Source: Posidoniimonas corsicana
GTDB taxonomy: Bacteria > Planctomycetota > Planctomycetia > Pirellulales > Lacipirellulaceae
NCBI RefSeq assembly: GCF_007859765.1
Contig: NZ_SIHJ01000001.1
Location: forward strand, 3,699,156-3,763,155
DNA: 64,000 bases
Direction of reading: 5' to 3'
The notes beneath the pieces are model-generated. The model was given only the letters and a program-made list of their open reading frames with translations. It was not told where the DNA came from and searched no databases. Every line of letters starts with the position of its first letter. Positions within the stretch are counted from its first letter, which is position 1. Shown here one piece after another: positions 15,216-24,676 of the stretch. Made by a program: the position numbers and the translations under genes.

Positions 15216-17846
15216 CTACAGGAAGTTCAGCACGCTCAGCTGCAGCAGGTTGGCCGTGGTCTGCAGCGAGGCCTGAAGCGAGAACTGCCGGGCGGTGAAG
15301 TCCGAGATCACCTCGGCGATGTCGGCGTCAATAGCGTCGGAGAGCGACGACCGGAGCTGCACCTCCTCGTCCTCCAGCCGCACCTCCAGCACGTCCAGGT
15401 TCTGCAACCTGGCGCCCACCTCCGACCGGGCGAACGTCGCGCGGTTGAGGTCCTCGTCGAGGTCGGCGAACGCCTCGCCGATCGAGATGGTGTCGTTGTC
15501 CTTGAGCGCGTCGCGAAGCCGGATCAGCGTGTTGAAGACGCTCTCCACCGCCTGCGGGTTGCGGTCCTCTGCCGTCACTGAAGCCCCGGTCGAAGTGACC
15601 GTGCCCTGCCCCTCCGGCAGGAAGCCGAGCCGGCCGGCGAGCGAGCCGCTGACAGTGAACTCGTCGGCGTCGAACCCGCCGGCGACCGCGACGGCGGTCG
15701 GGGCCACCGTGGCGGCCGGCTGCGTGCCGTCGGCCGCCGTGACGCTGTAGCCGCCGACCGCGGCGGAGACCTCCGCCGCGATGGTCGCGGTGGTTTCGCT
15801 CGCCGACCCGCCTAGGTCTACCACAATGGTTTTGGGATCGGCGTTCGGGTCGTAGGTGGAGCTCAGACCGCCCGAACCGCTGTCGATCACCTGGAGGGTG
15901 AAGTCGTCGTTGCCCAGGGGCCCGGCGGAGTCCGCGGTGAAGGTGAGCGTGTCGCCCGCGTAGGCGACATCGACCGTGGCCGGCGTGGCGGCGTCCACGG
16001 CGTCGGCGCGGCTGAGCACCAGGCCGTTCCCGGTGGCGGCCAACGTCGCGACGACCGCGCCGCCGGTCCCCCCCTGCGAGACCGGCGCCGCGATGCGGTC
16101 GATCAGGTCCTGCACCGTGGAGAGCCCGATCGGGTCGATCTCGTAGGTGGTCGTGACGCCCTGGTCGCGGACCGTGATGGTGAAGTCGTTGAGGGAGCGG
16201 GTTTCGGTGTCGTTGACGCCCTTCTGGATCACCCCGCGGCCGCCGTTGAAGCCGTCCAGCCGCGACGTGTAGGTGTAGGTCCGGATGCCAAGGTCCTCGG
16301 CCAGGGTGCCGCCGTTTTCACCGATGGCGAAGTCGGCCCCGGACCGCCGCGACCGGACGTCGATGCCGTCGGCGGTGTCGTTGATCTGAGCGGACAAGCC
16401 GAACTCGGGTTGATTGAGGATGTCCACCAGGTCCTCAATCGTCTGGGCGCCGGAGGTGTCGACCGTGACCTCCCCCTCGCCGTTGGTAATCCGCAGGCCG
16501 GCGCTGAGGTCGAGCGCCGAGCCGGCGCCGCCGCTGGTGATCGAGGTCTGGCTCTGCAACGCCACGAGCCCCTGCCCCGCCTGGTCGGGCGGGTCGGCGC
16601 CGAAGAAGTCGATCGACGCCTCGAACGGCACGGCCGCGTCCGCGTTGATCAGGTCGATCACGTCCTGGGTGGTGGTCGAGTCTTCCGCGACGGTGATGGT
16701 GAGCGACGGCGGCGGGCCGGCCGTGTACGCCGCGGACTCGGCGCCCGGCGTAGCGCCGTCCACCACGTTCAGGTCCAGCCCGTTGAAGTCGGCGCCGTTG
16801 GCGGTCGCGCGGAGTTTGATCGACGTGTTGGCCGCGCCGAGCGAGATGCGCGCCGTCGCCTTCGTACCGCCCAGGTCGCTCAGGCGGGACGTCTTGCGGA
16901 GGCTCGGGTTGACGTCGTCGCCGAACGAGGTGAGCGTTTGTGTGTCCTGGCGGATGCCCAGCTCGCTGGCGGTGCGTCCGCCGGAAACCTCCCTGATGGC
17001 CAGCCCGCCCGGTCCGGGGTTCACCCTCAGCCCGTCGCCCTGGACGTCGACCGTGATGCCCGAGCCCGCCGGCGCGCCCTCCTCGATCAGTCGCGCGGCG
17101 TCGCCCAGCGTGTGGGCGGCGCTCAGGTCCACAACGTACCGGTTGAGCCCGATCACGAGCTCCACCGCGCCGTTCGGCGACACGCCCTGCCCGCCGTTGA
17201 GCTGGCTCAGGTAGGTCCCCTCGGAGGCCTGCAGGTCCAGGTCGACCGACCCGCGGACCGCCTCGGACAGGCCGCCGAAGATCTCGTCGCCGGAGATGTT
17301 GGTGTCGAACAGCCGGCCGATCTCGACGTGCGACTGCAGGTTCGCCTCGTTGCCGCGGTACTCGATGTAGTTGCCGGCGTTAACAAACGGCGGCTGCAGA
17401 GCGAGCGAGCCCCCGAACAGGTAGGTGTCCTGGTACTGCGAGTTCGCGAAGTGCGCGAGCGAATCGAGCGCCTCGTTCACCTCCTTCAGCACCGCCTGCC
17501 GCTGCTCGTCGGTCGAGATCGTGTCGACCACGGCGAGCGTGCTCCCGCGGACGTTGTTGATCACGTCCGACACCTGGGTCAGCGAGCCCTCGGCGACCGT
17601 CAGCTTGTTGGCGGCGCTGCTGATGTTGGTCTGCAGCTGGCCCTTGCGTTCCAGCGTCCGCTGCAGCGTGATCGCGCGGACCGCGGCGCCCGGGTCGTCG
17701 CTGGGCAGGAAGATGCGCCGCCCGGTGCTGAGCTGCGTCTGCAGCCGGATCAGGTCCACCTGGTCGGACTGGATCTGCTGAACCAGCCGCGTGCGGGCCA
17801 GGTAGTCGCTGGTGCGGGTGGTCGGGATGGGGAAGATGGCGGCCAT
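15216..17846 (-). CDS. flgL: hook-filament junction protein FlgL (HAP3), enlarged
   Basis: An 876-residue flagellin-like junction protein, against about 300 in E. coli. The N-terminal helices (TTRTSDYLARTRLVQQIQ, STGRRIFLPSDDPGAAVRA, up to the FANSQYQDTYLFGG motif near 134-147) and C-terminal helices (last 120 residues, ARLQNLDVLEVRLEDEEVQL) are standard. The inserted middle holds flagellin hook IN-type units at about 215-300, 440-525 and 530-630, similar to those in FliD. It would sit between FlgK and the filament. It lies 72 bp after flgK in the same operon. Confidence 0.92.
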   Translation of the reverse strand: MAAIFPIPTTRTSDYLARTRLVQQIQSDQVDLIRLQTQLSTGRRIFLPSDDPGAAVRAITLQRTLERKGQLQTNISSAANKLTVAEGSLTQVSDVINNVRGSTLAVVDTISTDEQRQAVLKEVNEALDSLAHFANSQYQDTYLFGGSLALQPPFVNAGNYIEYRGNEANLQSHVEIGRLFDTNISGDEIFGGLSEAVRGSVDLDLQASEGTYLSQLNGGQGVSPNGAVELVIGLNRYVVDLSAAHTLGDAARLIEEGAPAGSGITVDVQGDGLRVNPGPGGLAIREVSGGRTASELGIRQDTQTLTSFGDDVNPSLRKTSRLSDLGGTKATARISLGAANTSIKLRATANGADFNGLDLNVVDGATPGAESAAYTAGPPPSLTITVAEDSTTTQDVIDLINADAAVPFEASIDFFGADPPDQAGQGLVALQSQTSITSGGAGSALDLSAGLRITNGEGEVTVDTSGAQTIEDLVDILNQPEFGLSAQINDTADGIDVRSRRSGADFAIGENGGTLAEDLGIRTYTYTSRLDGFNGGRGVIQKGVNDTETRSLNDFTITVRDQGVTTTYEIDPIGLSTVQDLIDRIAAPVSQGGTGGAVVATLAATGNGLVLSRADAVDAATPATVDVAYAGDTLTFTADSAGPLGNDDFTLQVIDSGSGGLSSTYDPNADPKTIVVDLGGSASETTATIAAEVSAAVGGYSVTAADGTQPAATVAPTAVAVAGGFDADEFTVSGSLAGRLGFLPEGQGTVTSTGASVTAEDRNPQAVESVFNTLIRLRDALKDNDTISIGEAFADLDEDLNRATFARSEVGARLQNLDVLEVRLEDEEVQLRSSLSDAIDADIAEVISDFTARQFSLQASLQTTANLLQLSVLNFL

Positions 17847-17918
17847 GTGCGGCGCGGGCGGTGTCGGTTGTTGGTCGGCCGTTCGACGCTGCCTGCGGCA
17901 GGTCGGACCCGGCGGGGG

Positions 17919-19643
17919 TTAAAGGTTCACCAGGATGTCCAGCATCTCGCTGATGGCCTGGACCAGCCGGGCGTTGGCCTGGTAGGTGCGTTGGAGCTGG
18001 ATCATGTTGATCGCTTCTTCGTCGATGTTGACGCCGGAGATCGCCTGCTCCTCGCCCTGCAGCGTGGCCTCGAAGATCTTGAAACCCTCGGTAACGCTCG
18101 AGGCGATCGTGGCGCCGGTCACCACCTCGTTGATCATCTGGTCGTACTGGTCGGCCAGCGAGGCGCCGCCCAACGCCTCCAGCTTGCGGTCGAAGAACAC
18201 GGACAGCTCGAGCGCGTTGGCGTTGGCGTTGGCCTCGGTCTCGGTCTGGCTGGTCCGGGCGGCGGCGAACTTGGCCGCGTTCGAGACGCCCAACAGCTCG
18301 CTGTTCACGCCGATGGTGCGGGCGTCGGCGCCGGTGAAGAACGTGTTGAGCCCCAGCGCCGCCAGCGCGCCGCTGTCGTCGCCGTTGAACGCGAAGGTGA
18401 CGTCCTTCGAGTCGGCCGAGATCGACAGCCGGCCCAGCGTGTCCACACTGGCGGTCACGCCCGACACCGCGTTGATGGCCGCGGCCAGGGTGTTGAGGGT
18501 GGTGTCCCCGTCGATGCCGTTGAGGTCGATGTTGATGTCGGTGACGTCGGTCGACCGCGAGCCGTCGGGCCCCTCGGTGAACACCAGCAGCTCGAACGCG
18601 CCCTTGTCGGGCGCGAAGTCCAGACCGGCCTCGTCGAGCACCGCGTCCGGGTCGGCGACGCCGTTGACGGAGGTGAGCGAGCTGAACCCTGTCGCCCCCT
18701 GGCCCTGCGAGTAGACCTTGTTGAACTCGTTGATCAGCGTGCCGGAGAAGTCGTCCAGCGTCTGGATGAACGTGCCGGCAATGTCGTCGCGGGCGGCCGT
18801 CAGCCCGAAGACCTCGCCGCCGGACAGGTTGAGCTCCTTGCCGTTGTCCGCGAACCGGACTGTGGTGGTCGACAGGCCGTCGGTGGTTTGCGTCTCGGTG
18901 GCGATGTCACGCCGGAGCCCGTCGAACACCAGGAACTCGCCGCCGACCGAGATGTTCAGCGCGCCGTTGGGTTGTTCGTTGGTGGTTATGTCGACCAGCT
19001 CGGCCAGTCGGTTCACGGCCTTGTTCCGCTCCGACCGCAGGCCGCCCGCCTCGCTGGCGGACGCCGATCCGCCCTCGCTGGTGGCAATCCTCAGGTTGAG
19101 CACCCGCACCCGCTCGGTCAGCTGGTTGATCTCCTCGACCGCGTCCCCCAGTCGGGTGTCCAGCTCGTTGCTGACGTCCACCGCGCGGGTCGCCAGCCGC
19201 CGGATGTCCGCGGCCAGGGTCTGCCCCTTGCCGATCACCAGGTTGCGGGCCGAGATGTCCGCCGGCGCGTCGGCCACGCCGTCGATGGAGTTGAAGAACC
19301 CGGTCAGCCCGGTGCTCAGGTCGGTGTCGGTCAGCTCGTTGAGCAGGCTCTCCAGGTCGGCGTAGGCCTTGCTCTGCACCTCGGCGCCCGCCCGGTCGGA
19401 GGCGGCGCCGCGGGTCCGCTCCGCCAGGAAGCGGTCGACCTTCTGGACGATCGCGTCGATCTCGACGCCCAGCCCCAGCGTCAGGCGGCCGTACTCCTGC
19501 ACCGGGGCAGGCGAGTACAGCACCTCCTCGCGGATGTAGCCCGGCGTGTTCGCGTTGGCGATGTTGTTGCCAACGACGTGCAGGCCGATCTGCGTCGCCT
19601 GGAGGGCGTTGCTGGCGATCTGTAGTGACCCGAACAGGGACAT
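17919..19643 (-). CDS. flgK: hook-filament junction protein FlgK (HAP1)
   Basis: A 574-residue secreted axial protein linking the hook to FlgL. The N terminus (SLQIASNALQATQIGLHVVGNNIANANTPGYIREEV) carries the rod/hook ANxxTPGY signature, and the C terminus (INMIQLQRTYQANARLVQAISEMLDILVNL) is the usual closing helix. One IN-type unit is visible in the middle (DLNGIDGDTTLNTLAAAINAVSG). Size is near normal for the family, unlike its partners FlgL and FliD. It follows flgN by 48 bp. Confidence 0.95.
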   Translation of the reverse strand: MSLFGSLQIASNALQATQIGLHVVGNNIANANTPGYIREEVLYSPAPVQEYGRLTLGLGVEIDAIVQKVDRFLAERTRGAASDRAGAEVQSKAYADLESLLNELTDTDLSTGLTGFFNSIDGVADAPADISARNLVIGKGQTLAADIRRLATRAVDVSNELDTRLGDAVEEINQLTERVRVLNLRIATSEGGSASASEAGGLRSERNKAVNRLAELVDITTNEQPNGALNISVGGEFLVFDGLRRDIATETQTTDGLSTTTVRFADNGKELNLSGGEVFGLTAARDDIAGTFIQTLDDFSGTLINEFNKVYSQGQGATGFSSLTSVNGVADPDAVLDEAGLDFAPDKGAFELLVFTEGPDGSRSTDVTDINIDLNGIDGDTTLNTLAAAINAVSGVTASVDTLGRLSISADSKDVTFAFNGDDSGALAALGLNTFFTGADARTIGVNSELLGVSNAAKFAAARTSQTETEANANANALELSVFFDRKLEALGGASLADQYDQMINEVVTGATIASSVTEGFKIFEATLQGEEQAISGVNIDEEAINMIQLQRTYQANARLVQAISEMLDILVNL

Positions 19644-19691
19644 GGCGACGCGGGCGGTTGGGGTAAGTGGAAGAGCGTTTCGCTGCGGCGC

Positions 19692-20222
19692 CTAGACCGC
19701 CTGGTCGACCAGGGCGCCGCCCCGGGCGGTCGGCGATTCCTTTCCATATGTCGGCCGCATGCGGCCGCCGGTGGCAATAATCTCCATCATCTGGGACAGG
19801 TGCAGCAACGACCGCTGCACCAGCACCCAGTTCGCCAGGCTCTGGTGCTGCAGGAGCCGAGACTGCCGCCGCGCGTCGCGGAGGCCGGGCCGCAGACGCT
19901 GGCGGCTCTCGCCGGGCAGCGAACCGGCCAGCGACTCGAGCGTGCGCGCGGGCATGCCCACGCCGTCCGCCTCGTCGAGCAGCTGCTGGCGCTGCTGGCA
20001 GCAGGCCTGCAAGCGGGCGACCAGCTTCTCCTCGTCCAGGTGCAGCAGGTTGAGCGCGGCGCTGTCGCGGTTGACCACCAGCTCGCGCTTCTTCGCCAGC
20101 AGCGAGAGCAGCTCGCGCTGCGTCTGCATCAGCTCCTGCAGCAGCTCGGCGATGCGGTCGCCCCACTCGGGCGGCTGCTGGGCGGGGTCGTCGTGCAGTG
20201 TGGCTTCGGTGGTGGAGTCCAT
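19692..20222 (-). CDS. flgN: FlgN-like flagellar export chaperone
   Basis: A 176-residue, almost wholly helical cytoplasmic protein with a long N-terminal coiled coil (DRIAELLQELMQTQRELLSLLAKKRELVV, then LDEEKLVARLQACCQQRQQLL). FlgN proteins guard FlgK and FlgL before export; the position directly ahead of flgK and flgL is the best support, because sequence conservation in this family is low. The last 30 residues are Gly/Arg-rich and probably disordered. Confidence 0.8.
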   Translation of the reverse strand: MDSTTEATLHDDPAQQPPEWGDRIAELLQELMQTQRELLSLLAKKRELVVNRDSAALNLLHLDEEKLVARLQACCQQRQQLLDEADGVGMPARTLESLAGSLPGESRQRLRPGLRDARRQSRLLQHQSLANWVLVQRSLLHLSQMMEIIATGGRMRPTYGKESPTARGGALVDQAV

Positions 20223-20273
20223 GTCGGTCTGTCGGCCTGTGGGCCTCGAGGAGTGGGGTCGTGGTGGAGTTGG

Positions 20274-20675
20274 CTAGCGTCTGCGGAGCGTTGCAAGCTG
20301 GTCGAGGCCGCTGGCGGCCTGCTCGTGCCGACGCAGCACGTCGGCCTCACGTGGGAACTGCTGCTGGAACATGCCCTCGGCCAGGCCGCTTCCCTCGTTC
20401 TCGGCCAGGCGGTCGGCGATGGTCTGGTCGAGCTGGCTGCGGAACACCTCCTCGGCGCGGCCGCCGTCGAAGTAGGCCGGCTTGCCGACGGTCTGACGCA
20501 TCGACTTTAGCAGCTGCCCGTAGAAGGTCTTGCCAACGAACTCGCCGAAGCCCTCGCGGACCTGCTTGGCGTCGGCGACCTGCTCGGCCGTGGGGGGCGC
20601 CTGCGTCGCGGCCTGCAGCGGCGCCCTGCCCTGCGTGGCGTGGATCGAGGTCGGCGTTGCGATGGGGGTGCTCAT
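20274..20675 (-). CDS. flgJ: rod-binding protein, FlgJ N-terminal domain only
   Basis: A 133-residue protein matching the rod-capping domain of FlgJ: VREGFGEFVGKTFYGQLLKSMRQTVGKPAYFDGGRAEEVFRSQLDQTIADRLAENEG. The muramidase domain found in enterobacterial FlgJ is absent, as in many other phyla, so peptidoglycan opening must be done by another enzyme. It would guide rod assembly in the periplasm. It lies 39 bp after flgI and 51 bp before flgN. Confidence 0.9.
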   Translation of the reverse strand: MSTPIATPTSIHATQGRAPLQAATQAPPTAEQVADAKQVREGFGEFVGKTFYGQLLKSMRQTVGKPAYFDGGRAEEVFRSQLDQTIADRLAENEGSGLAEGMFQQQFPREADVLRRHEQAASGLDQLATLRRR

Positions 20676-20714
20676 GTCTTCAGTAGCCCTGGCGTTGATA
20701 GGCGGCTGGCGGCG

Positions 20715-21830
20715 TTACTCGATGATCAGCTTGCCGTGCAGCTTGCCGTTGCGTTCGATGCCCTGGATGATCTCGATGATGTCGGCCGCCGGCACCTTGA
20801 GGTCGCCCAGCGCCTGGACCAGCGAGTCCAGCTTGGCCGAGGGCGAGCCGCCCTCGGCGTACGAGTTGGGGTCGATCTTGCGGAACTCGGCGGTCAGGCC
20901 CTGGTTGGCCTCGATGGTCAGGTTGCGGTGCGTGACGATGACGTCGCCGACGCCGACGTCGCCGCTGATCACGATCGACTCCGCGCGGGGGTTCACCACC
21001 ACGCGGGCCTCGGGCTCGACGTTGTAGACCTGGACCTCCATCAGCTGCGACACGAAGCCGACCGGGTCGTTCTGGTAGAGCTGCGGGATCTTGATGCGGA
21101 TGTTGCTGGCGTTCTTCACCTGCACCATGCTCGCCAGCCACTCGTCCTCCTGCTCGGCCTGCGGCTGGAAGAACTGGTTGCGGTACATCTCTTTGATCTG
21201 GTCGCCAACGGCCATCGCCACCACGAAGTCGGCGTGGTTCTGGTCGAGCACCACGGTGACGAAGCCGTCCTTCTCGAACTCGGTCTGCACGTCCTGCTGC
21301 ATCTGGCAGCCGCCGTGGATGCGGGCGACCATTGGCTGGTCGTCGTCGTCGACGACCAGCTGCCCCTGGGCCAGGGCGTACACCTGGTGGTCCTGGGTGT
21401 TGGGGCCCTGCAGCGTGGCGAACGCCAGCCGGCCCCCCTTGAGGCTCTTGCCGTTGATGGCGCTGACAAAGCAGTCGAGCTTGTCGCCGCGGCGGGCGCC
21501 GGTCGCCGGCACGGTGGCCGTGACGTACACCATCGCCGCGTTCTTGATCTTCTTCAGTTCTTCCAGCGACTCCGCGTCCGCCCGCCCGGTGGTCGACACC
21601 GGGCTGCCCATGATCTCCATCGCGCTGGACAGCGCCCGCATGGTCTGCAGGTCGCCCGCGGCGCCGGTGCCGTTGAGGCCGACCACCAGGCCAAGACCCC
21701 GCAGCGTGTTCTCCTCCTGCCCCTTCACGTGGCAGATGTTGCGGAGCTCGGTGCGGCCCTGCCCCCACAGAACCTGCGGGGCGGCGAGCAGGACGAGCAG
21801 CGGCAGGATCTGAAAGGTCTTGTGATTCAT
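20715..21830 (-). CDS. flgI: flagellar P-ring protein FlgI
   Basis: A 371-residue periplasmic ring protein around the rod in the peptidoglycan layer. The start at 21830 gives a proper signal peptide (MNHKTFQILPLLVLLAAPQVLWG); the frame stays open further upstream but without family sequence. Typical blocks are LRGLGLVVGLNGTGAAGDLQTM, SAINGKSLKGGRLAFATLQGP, and the C-terminal PAADIIEIIQGIERNGKLHGKLIIE. Its presence implies a peptidoglycan layer and an outer membrane. Preceded by flgH at 50 bp. Confidence 0.95.
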   Translation of the reverse strand: MNHKTFQILPLLVLLAAPQVLWGQGRTELRNICHVKGQEENTLRGLGLVVGLNGTGAAGDLQTMRALSSAMEIMGSPVSTTGRADAESLEELKKIKNAAMVYVTATVPATGARRGDKLDCFVSAINGKSLKGGRLAFATLQGPNTQDHQVYALAQGQLVVDDDDQPMVARIHGGCQMQQDVQTEFEKDGFVTVVLDQNHADFVVAMAVGDQIKEMYRNQFFQPQAEQEDEWLASMVQVKNASNIRIKIPQLYQNDPVGFVSQLMEVQVYNVEPEARVVVNPRAESIVISGDVGVGDVIVTHRNLTIEANQGLTAEFRKIDPNSYAEGGSPSAKLDSLVQALGDLKVPAADIIEIIQGIERNGKLHGKLIIE

Positions 21831-21880
21831 AGGTTTAAACAGGGGCGAGGGGTATGTGATCTTCGGACAGGCTCGGGGGG

Positions 21881-22582
21881 CTAGATCGCCCGCCCCTTGC
21901 TCCACCACCAGCCCAGCCAGCCGGGCGCGTAGGAGTTGCGGACCTGGCCGCGTTCCTTCTTGTCGATCCGCAGGTCGGTGATGGCGTCGCTGCGGACGAC
22001 GCGGTCGGGGCCGATCGACTGCCGGCTCACCTCGCCGGTCAGCGACGTCATCCAGACCTCGTCGTTGCTGCTGATCTGGCGGTGCGCCTCGATCACCAGG
22101 TTGCCGTTGGGGCGGATGTCGACCACCTTGGCGGCGATGCGGAAGGTCATCGAGTCCCGCTGGGTGAGGTCGCCCTCGGCGCGGTAGATGCTGTTGAGCG
22201 AGCCCTGGATGGCGGGGTCGCCGCGGGTCTGCGGCCCGCGGAAGATGCTCTTGCCGTCGAACCCGATCCACTCGGCCAGCACCGCGTTCATGCTGGCGGT
22301 CTTGCGGCTCTCGGCCTCGCCCTCGCTGTTCATATTCACGCGGTAGTCGACCAGCACCGTGATGATGTCCTCGATCTTCAGCTCGCGGGCGCGGGCCTCG
22401 GGGGAGAGGGGCTGGTACATGAACGAGCTGTTCTCGAGCGTCAGGGGCGCCTGCCCCTCGCGGACCAGCGAGCTCTTGTACAGCAGCGTGCCCTCCTGCG
22501 CGGCGCAGTCGCCGCCGGCGGCGCCGAACAGCAGGGCGGCCAGAAAGAGCGTCAGCAGGGTGGGCTTGGTCGTGCCGGTCAT
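21881..22582 (-). CDS. flgH: flagellar L-ring protein FlgH
   Basis: A 233-residue outer-membrane ring protein. It has an N-terminal signal (MTGTTKPTLLTLFLAALLFGAAGG) and the family core: LYKSSLVREGQAPLTLENSSFMY, LKIEDIITVLVDYRVNMNSEGEAESRK, and a late ANxxVxG-equivalent zone (GNLVIEAHRQISSNDEVWMTSLTGEV). FlgH is usually a lipoprotein; here the only early Cys, in AAGGDCAAQ, is not in a convincing lipobox. The ATG overlaps the flgA stop as ATGA (22579-22582), indicating translational coupling. Confidence 0.93.
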   Translation of the reverse strand: MTGTTKPTLLTLFLAALLFGAAGGDCAAQEGTLLYKSSLVREGQAPLTLENSSFMYQPLSPEARARELKIEDIITVLVDYRVNMNSEGEAESRKTASMNAVLAEWIGFDGKSIFRGPQTRGDPAIQGSLNSIYRAEGDLTQRDSMTFRIAAKVVDIRPNGNLVIEAHRQISSNDEVWMTSLTGEVSRQSIGPDRVVRSDAITDLRIDKKERGQVRNSYAPGWLGWWWSKGRAI

Positions 22583-23775
22583 CGCAGCCTCAGGGTTTCG
22601 ATGTCTTGGGCCAGCGCGTGCGCCGCGGCGCCGCCGAGGGTCAGCACCGCCAGCTGGTTGCGTCCCACCACGCGGGCCTCGAACAGCTCGCGGCTGTCTA
22701 CGTTCTCCACCTCGACGATGTCGCCCAGGCGTCCGTCGCGTCGGACCTTGACCTGCGTCCGCACACGGATGCCGCCGCGGCCGGCGGTCGCCCACGCCAC
22801 GCTGTTCCGCTTGACCATCACCGGCGGCAGGCAGTTGGCGTCGGTCACCACCTCGCCGGGCCGCAGGCCGGAGACCGCCTCCTTGCCGATGACGTCCTCC
22901 AGGCTCGTGGCGATGCTCTCCTCGCCACGCGGGCGGTAGTCGGACGGCAGCGGCGCGACGTACACGTCGGCGGCGGTGATGATCGCGCCGCGCGGGGTCT
23001 GACGCCGTGCGATCACGGCGGGACGCGCCTCGACGATGTCCGCCATCACCGGGAACTTCACCGGGCCGGCGGTGGTGCTGAACGAAACCACAAACCGCTG
23101 ACGCCCGACCCGTAACGCGGTGGTGGACGAGATCGACAGTTCCCCGCGGTTGGCGGCCAGCGTTGCGGCGTTGTGCGGCTTCAGCTCCACGCCGACCACC
23201 TCCAGCATCCCGTCGGCGGTCTGCATCTGGACGTAGTCGGTCAGGTCCGCGGCGAGCTGTTCCTCCAGCCGCTCACGCCGCTGGGCGGAGAGCTGCACGC
23301 GGCGGGGCGCCCGGGGGTACGCCGCGGCGGGCTCGGCGGGGGGCGCTGTGTAGCCCCGGAAACCGGTCTGCTCACGCGGCTCAGCCGCGGGCTCGGCGGC
23401 GTCCGGCTCAGATGCGGTTGGCGCCGCTGCGGCCTCGCGGGTGGTCGCCGCCACCGGCGTCAGCACCACGGTCTCGCGGGCCCCGCGGAATCGCAGGCCG
23501 CCCAGGTCGACGCCGTGGGCCGCCAGCAGCTCGCGGATGCTCTGCGCCCTGACGGTCTGCTGCTGCCCCGGCGCTGGGCTGGGCATCAGCGGGATCTTGC
23601 CGAGGGCGTCGATCTCTTGCGGACCCGCGTTCAGGATGGCCGCCACGTCCGCCAGCCGCACCACGCCCGACCGGCAGTCGACGCGGTCCAGCATCAGCAG
23701 GTCGGCCGCGCCGGCCGGGAGGGCCAGCAGCAGAGCCAGGCAGGCGCCGATCGGGTTGCAGGTGCGGAGGATCAT
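22579..23775 (-). CDS. flgA: P-ring chaperone FlgA with extended N-terminal half
   Basis: A 398-residue exported protein (signal peptide to about residue 23, ending GAA) that assists P-ring assembly in the periplasm. The SAF-type C-terminal half is clear: RQTPRGAIITAADVYVAPLP, IGKEAVSGLRPGEVVTDANCLPPVMVKRNS, and GDIVEVENVDSRELFEARVVG. The N-terminal 200 residues, with an Ala/Glu/Pro-rich linker at about 110-150, are longer than in the enterobacterial protein. It is followed directly by flgH with a 4-bp overlap. Confidence 0.9.
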   Translation of the reverse strand: MILRTCNPIGACLALLLALPAGAADLLMLDRVDCRSGVVRLADVAAILNAGPQEIDALGKIPLMPSPAPGQQQTVRAQSIRELLAAHGVDLGGLRFRGARETVVLTPVAATTREAAAAPTASEPDAAEPAAEPREQTGFRGYTAPPAEPAAAYPRAPRRVQLSAQRRERLEEQLAADLTDYVQMQTADGMLEVVGVELKPHNAATLAANRGELSISSTTALRVGRQRFVVSFSTTAGPVKFPVMADIVEARPAVIARRQTPRGAIITAADVYVAPLPSDYRPRGEESIATSLEDVIGKEAVSGLRPGEVVTDANCLPPVMVKRNSVAWATAGRGGIRVRTQVKVRRDGRLGDIVEVENVDSRELFEARVVGRNQLAVLTLGGAAAHALAQDIETLRLR

Positions 23776-23823
23776 GAATCGGTCAGTAGAAGGAGCTTAC
23801 GGAAACGGTCGCTGAGTTGGTGG

Positions 23824-24630
23824 CTAGCCCCGACGCAGGTTGGCGACGATCTGCATGATCTGGTCGCCGGCCTGCACGACCTGCGAGTTCAGCTCGAACG
23901 CCCGCTGGGTGGTGATCAGGTCGATCAGCTCGGTGACCGGCTCGACGTTCGACGCCTCGAGGGCGCCCTGCCGCAGCTGGCCGACGCCCTGCTGCCCGGG
24001 CGTGAGGCCCGTGTTGGCGGCGCCGGAGGCCTCGGTCTCCTTGAAGAGGTTGTCGCCCAGCTTCAGCAGGCCGTCGGGGTTGATGAAGGTGGTGAGCGTG
24101 ATGTTGCCGGCGGTGGTGAGCGTGGTGGAGCCGGCGGTGCTGTACTGCACGGTGCCGTCGTTCGAGACCACCACGTCAACCGCCTCCTCGGGGATGTTGA
24201 TCGTGGGGTCGAGCAGGTAGCCGTTGTTGGCCGAGCCGAGCACCAGGTCGCCGTTGGCGTTGATGCCGAAGTTGCCGGCGCGGCTGTACAGGATCTCGCC
24301 GTTGGGGCCCTGCACGCCGAAGAAGCCGTTGCCCTCGATCGCGAAGTCGAGCTGGTTGCCGGTCTGCTGGAAGGCGCCCTGGTCGAAGTCGGCCTGCATG
24401 CTGCTGACCCGCACGCCGAGGCCGACGTCGATGCCGGTGGACGTGATGTTGCCGTCCGAGTCGGTGGCGCCCGGCAGCTTCTCCTGCCGGTAGAACAGGT
24501 CCTCGAAGTTGGCCCGGTCCTTCTTGAAGCCCGTGGTGTTGATGTTCGCCATGTTGTTGGCGATCACGTCGAGCTTCGTCTCGAGGGCTTCCATGCCCGT
24601 CGCGGCGGTGTAGAGGGTTTGGACGCTCAT
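23824..24630 (-). CDS. flgG: flagellar distal rod protein FlgG
   Basis: A 268-residue axial protein of the distal rod. MSVQTLYTAATGMEALETKLDVIANNMANINTTGFKKDRANFEDLFYRQ carries the rod signature (NNMANINTTGFK), FAIEGNGFFGVQGPNGEILYSRAGNFGINANGDLV is the FlgG core, and the C-terminal ASNVEPVTELIDLITTQRAFELNSQVVQAGDQIMQIVANLRRG closes the coiled coil. Length is exactly standard. It sits 46 bp after flgF and 48 bp ahead of flgA. Confidence 0.97.
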   Translation of the reverse strand: MSVQTLYTAATGMEALETKLDVIANNMANINTTGFKKDRANFEDLFYRQEKLPGATDSDGNITSTGIDVGLGVRVSSMQADFDQGAFQQTGNQLDFAIEGNGFFGVQGPNGEILYSRAGNFGINANGDLVLGSANNGYLLDPTINIPEEAVDVVVSNDGTVQYSTAGSTTLTTAGNITLTTFINPDGLLKLGDNLFKETEASGAANTGLTPGQQGVGQLRQGALEASNVEPVTELIDLITTQRAFELNSQVVQAGDQIMQIVANLRRG

Positions 24631-24676
24631 GTTCTTGTCGGGAGTTGTGGGGTGCCGGTGTCAGACGGGCGGAGCG

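Noticed and set aside
16410-19625. 1071-codon plus-strand open frame opposite flgL and flgK
   Set aside because: It spans two real genes and the gap between them on the other strand and has no domain.
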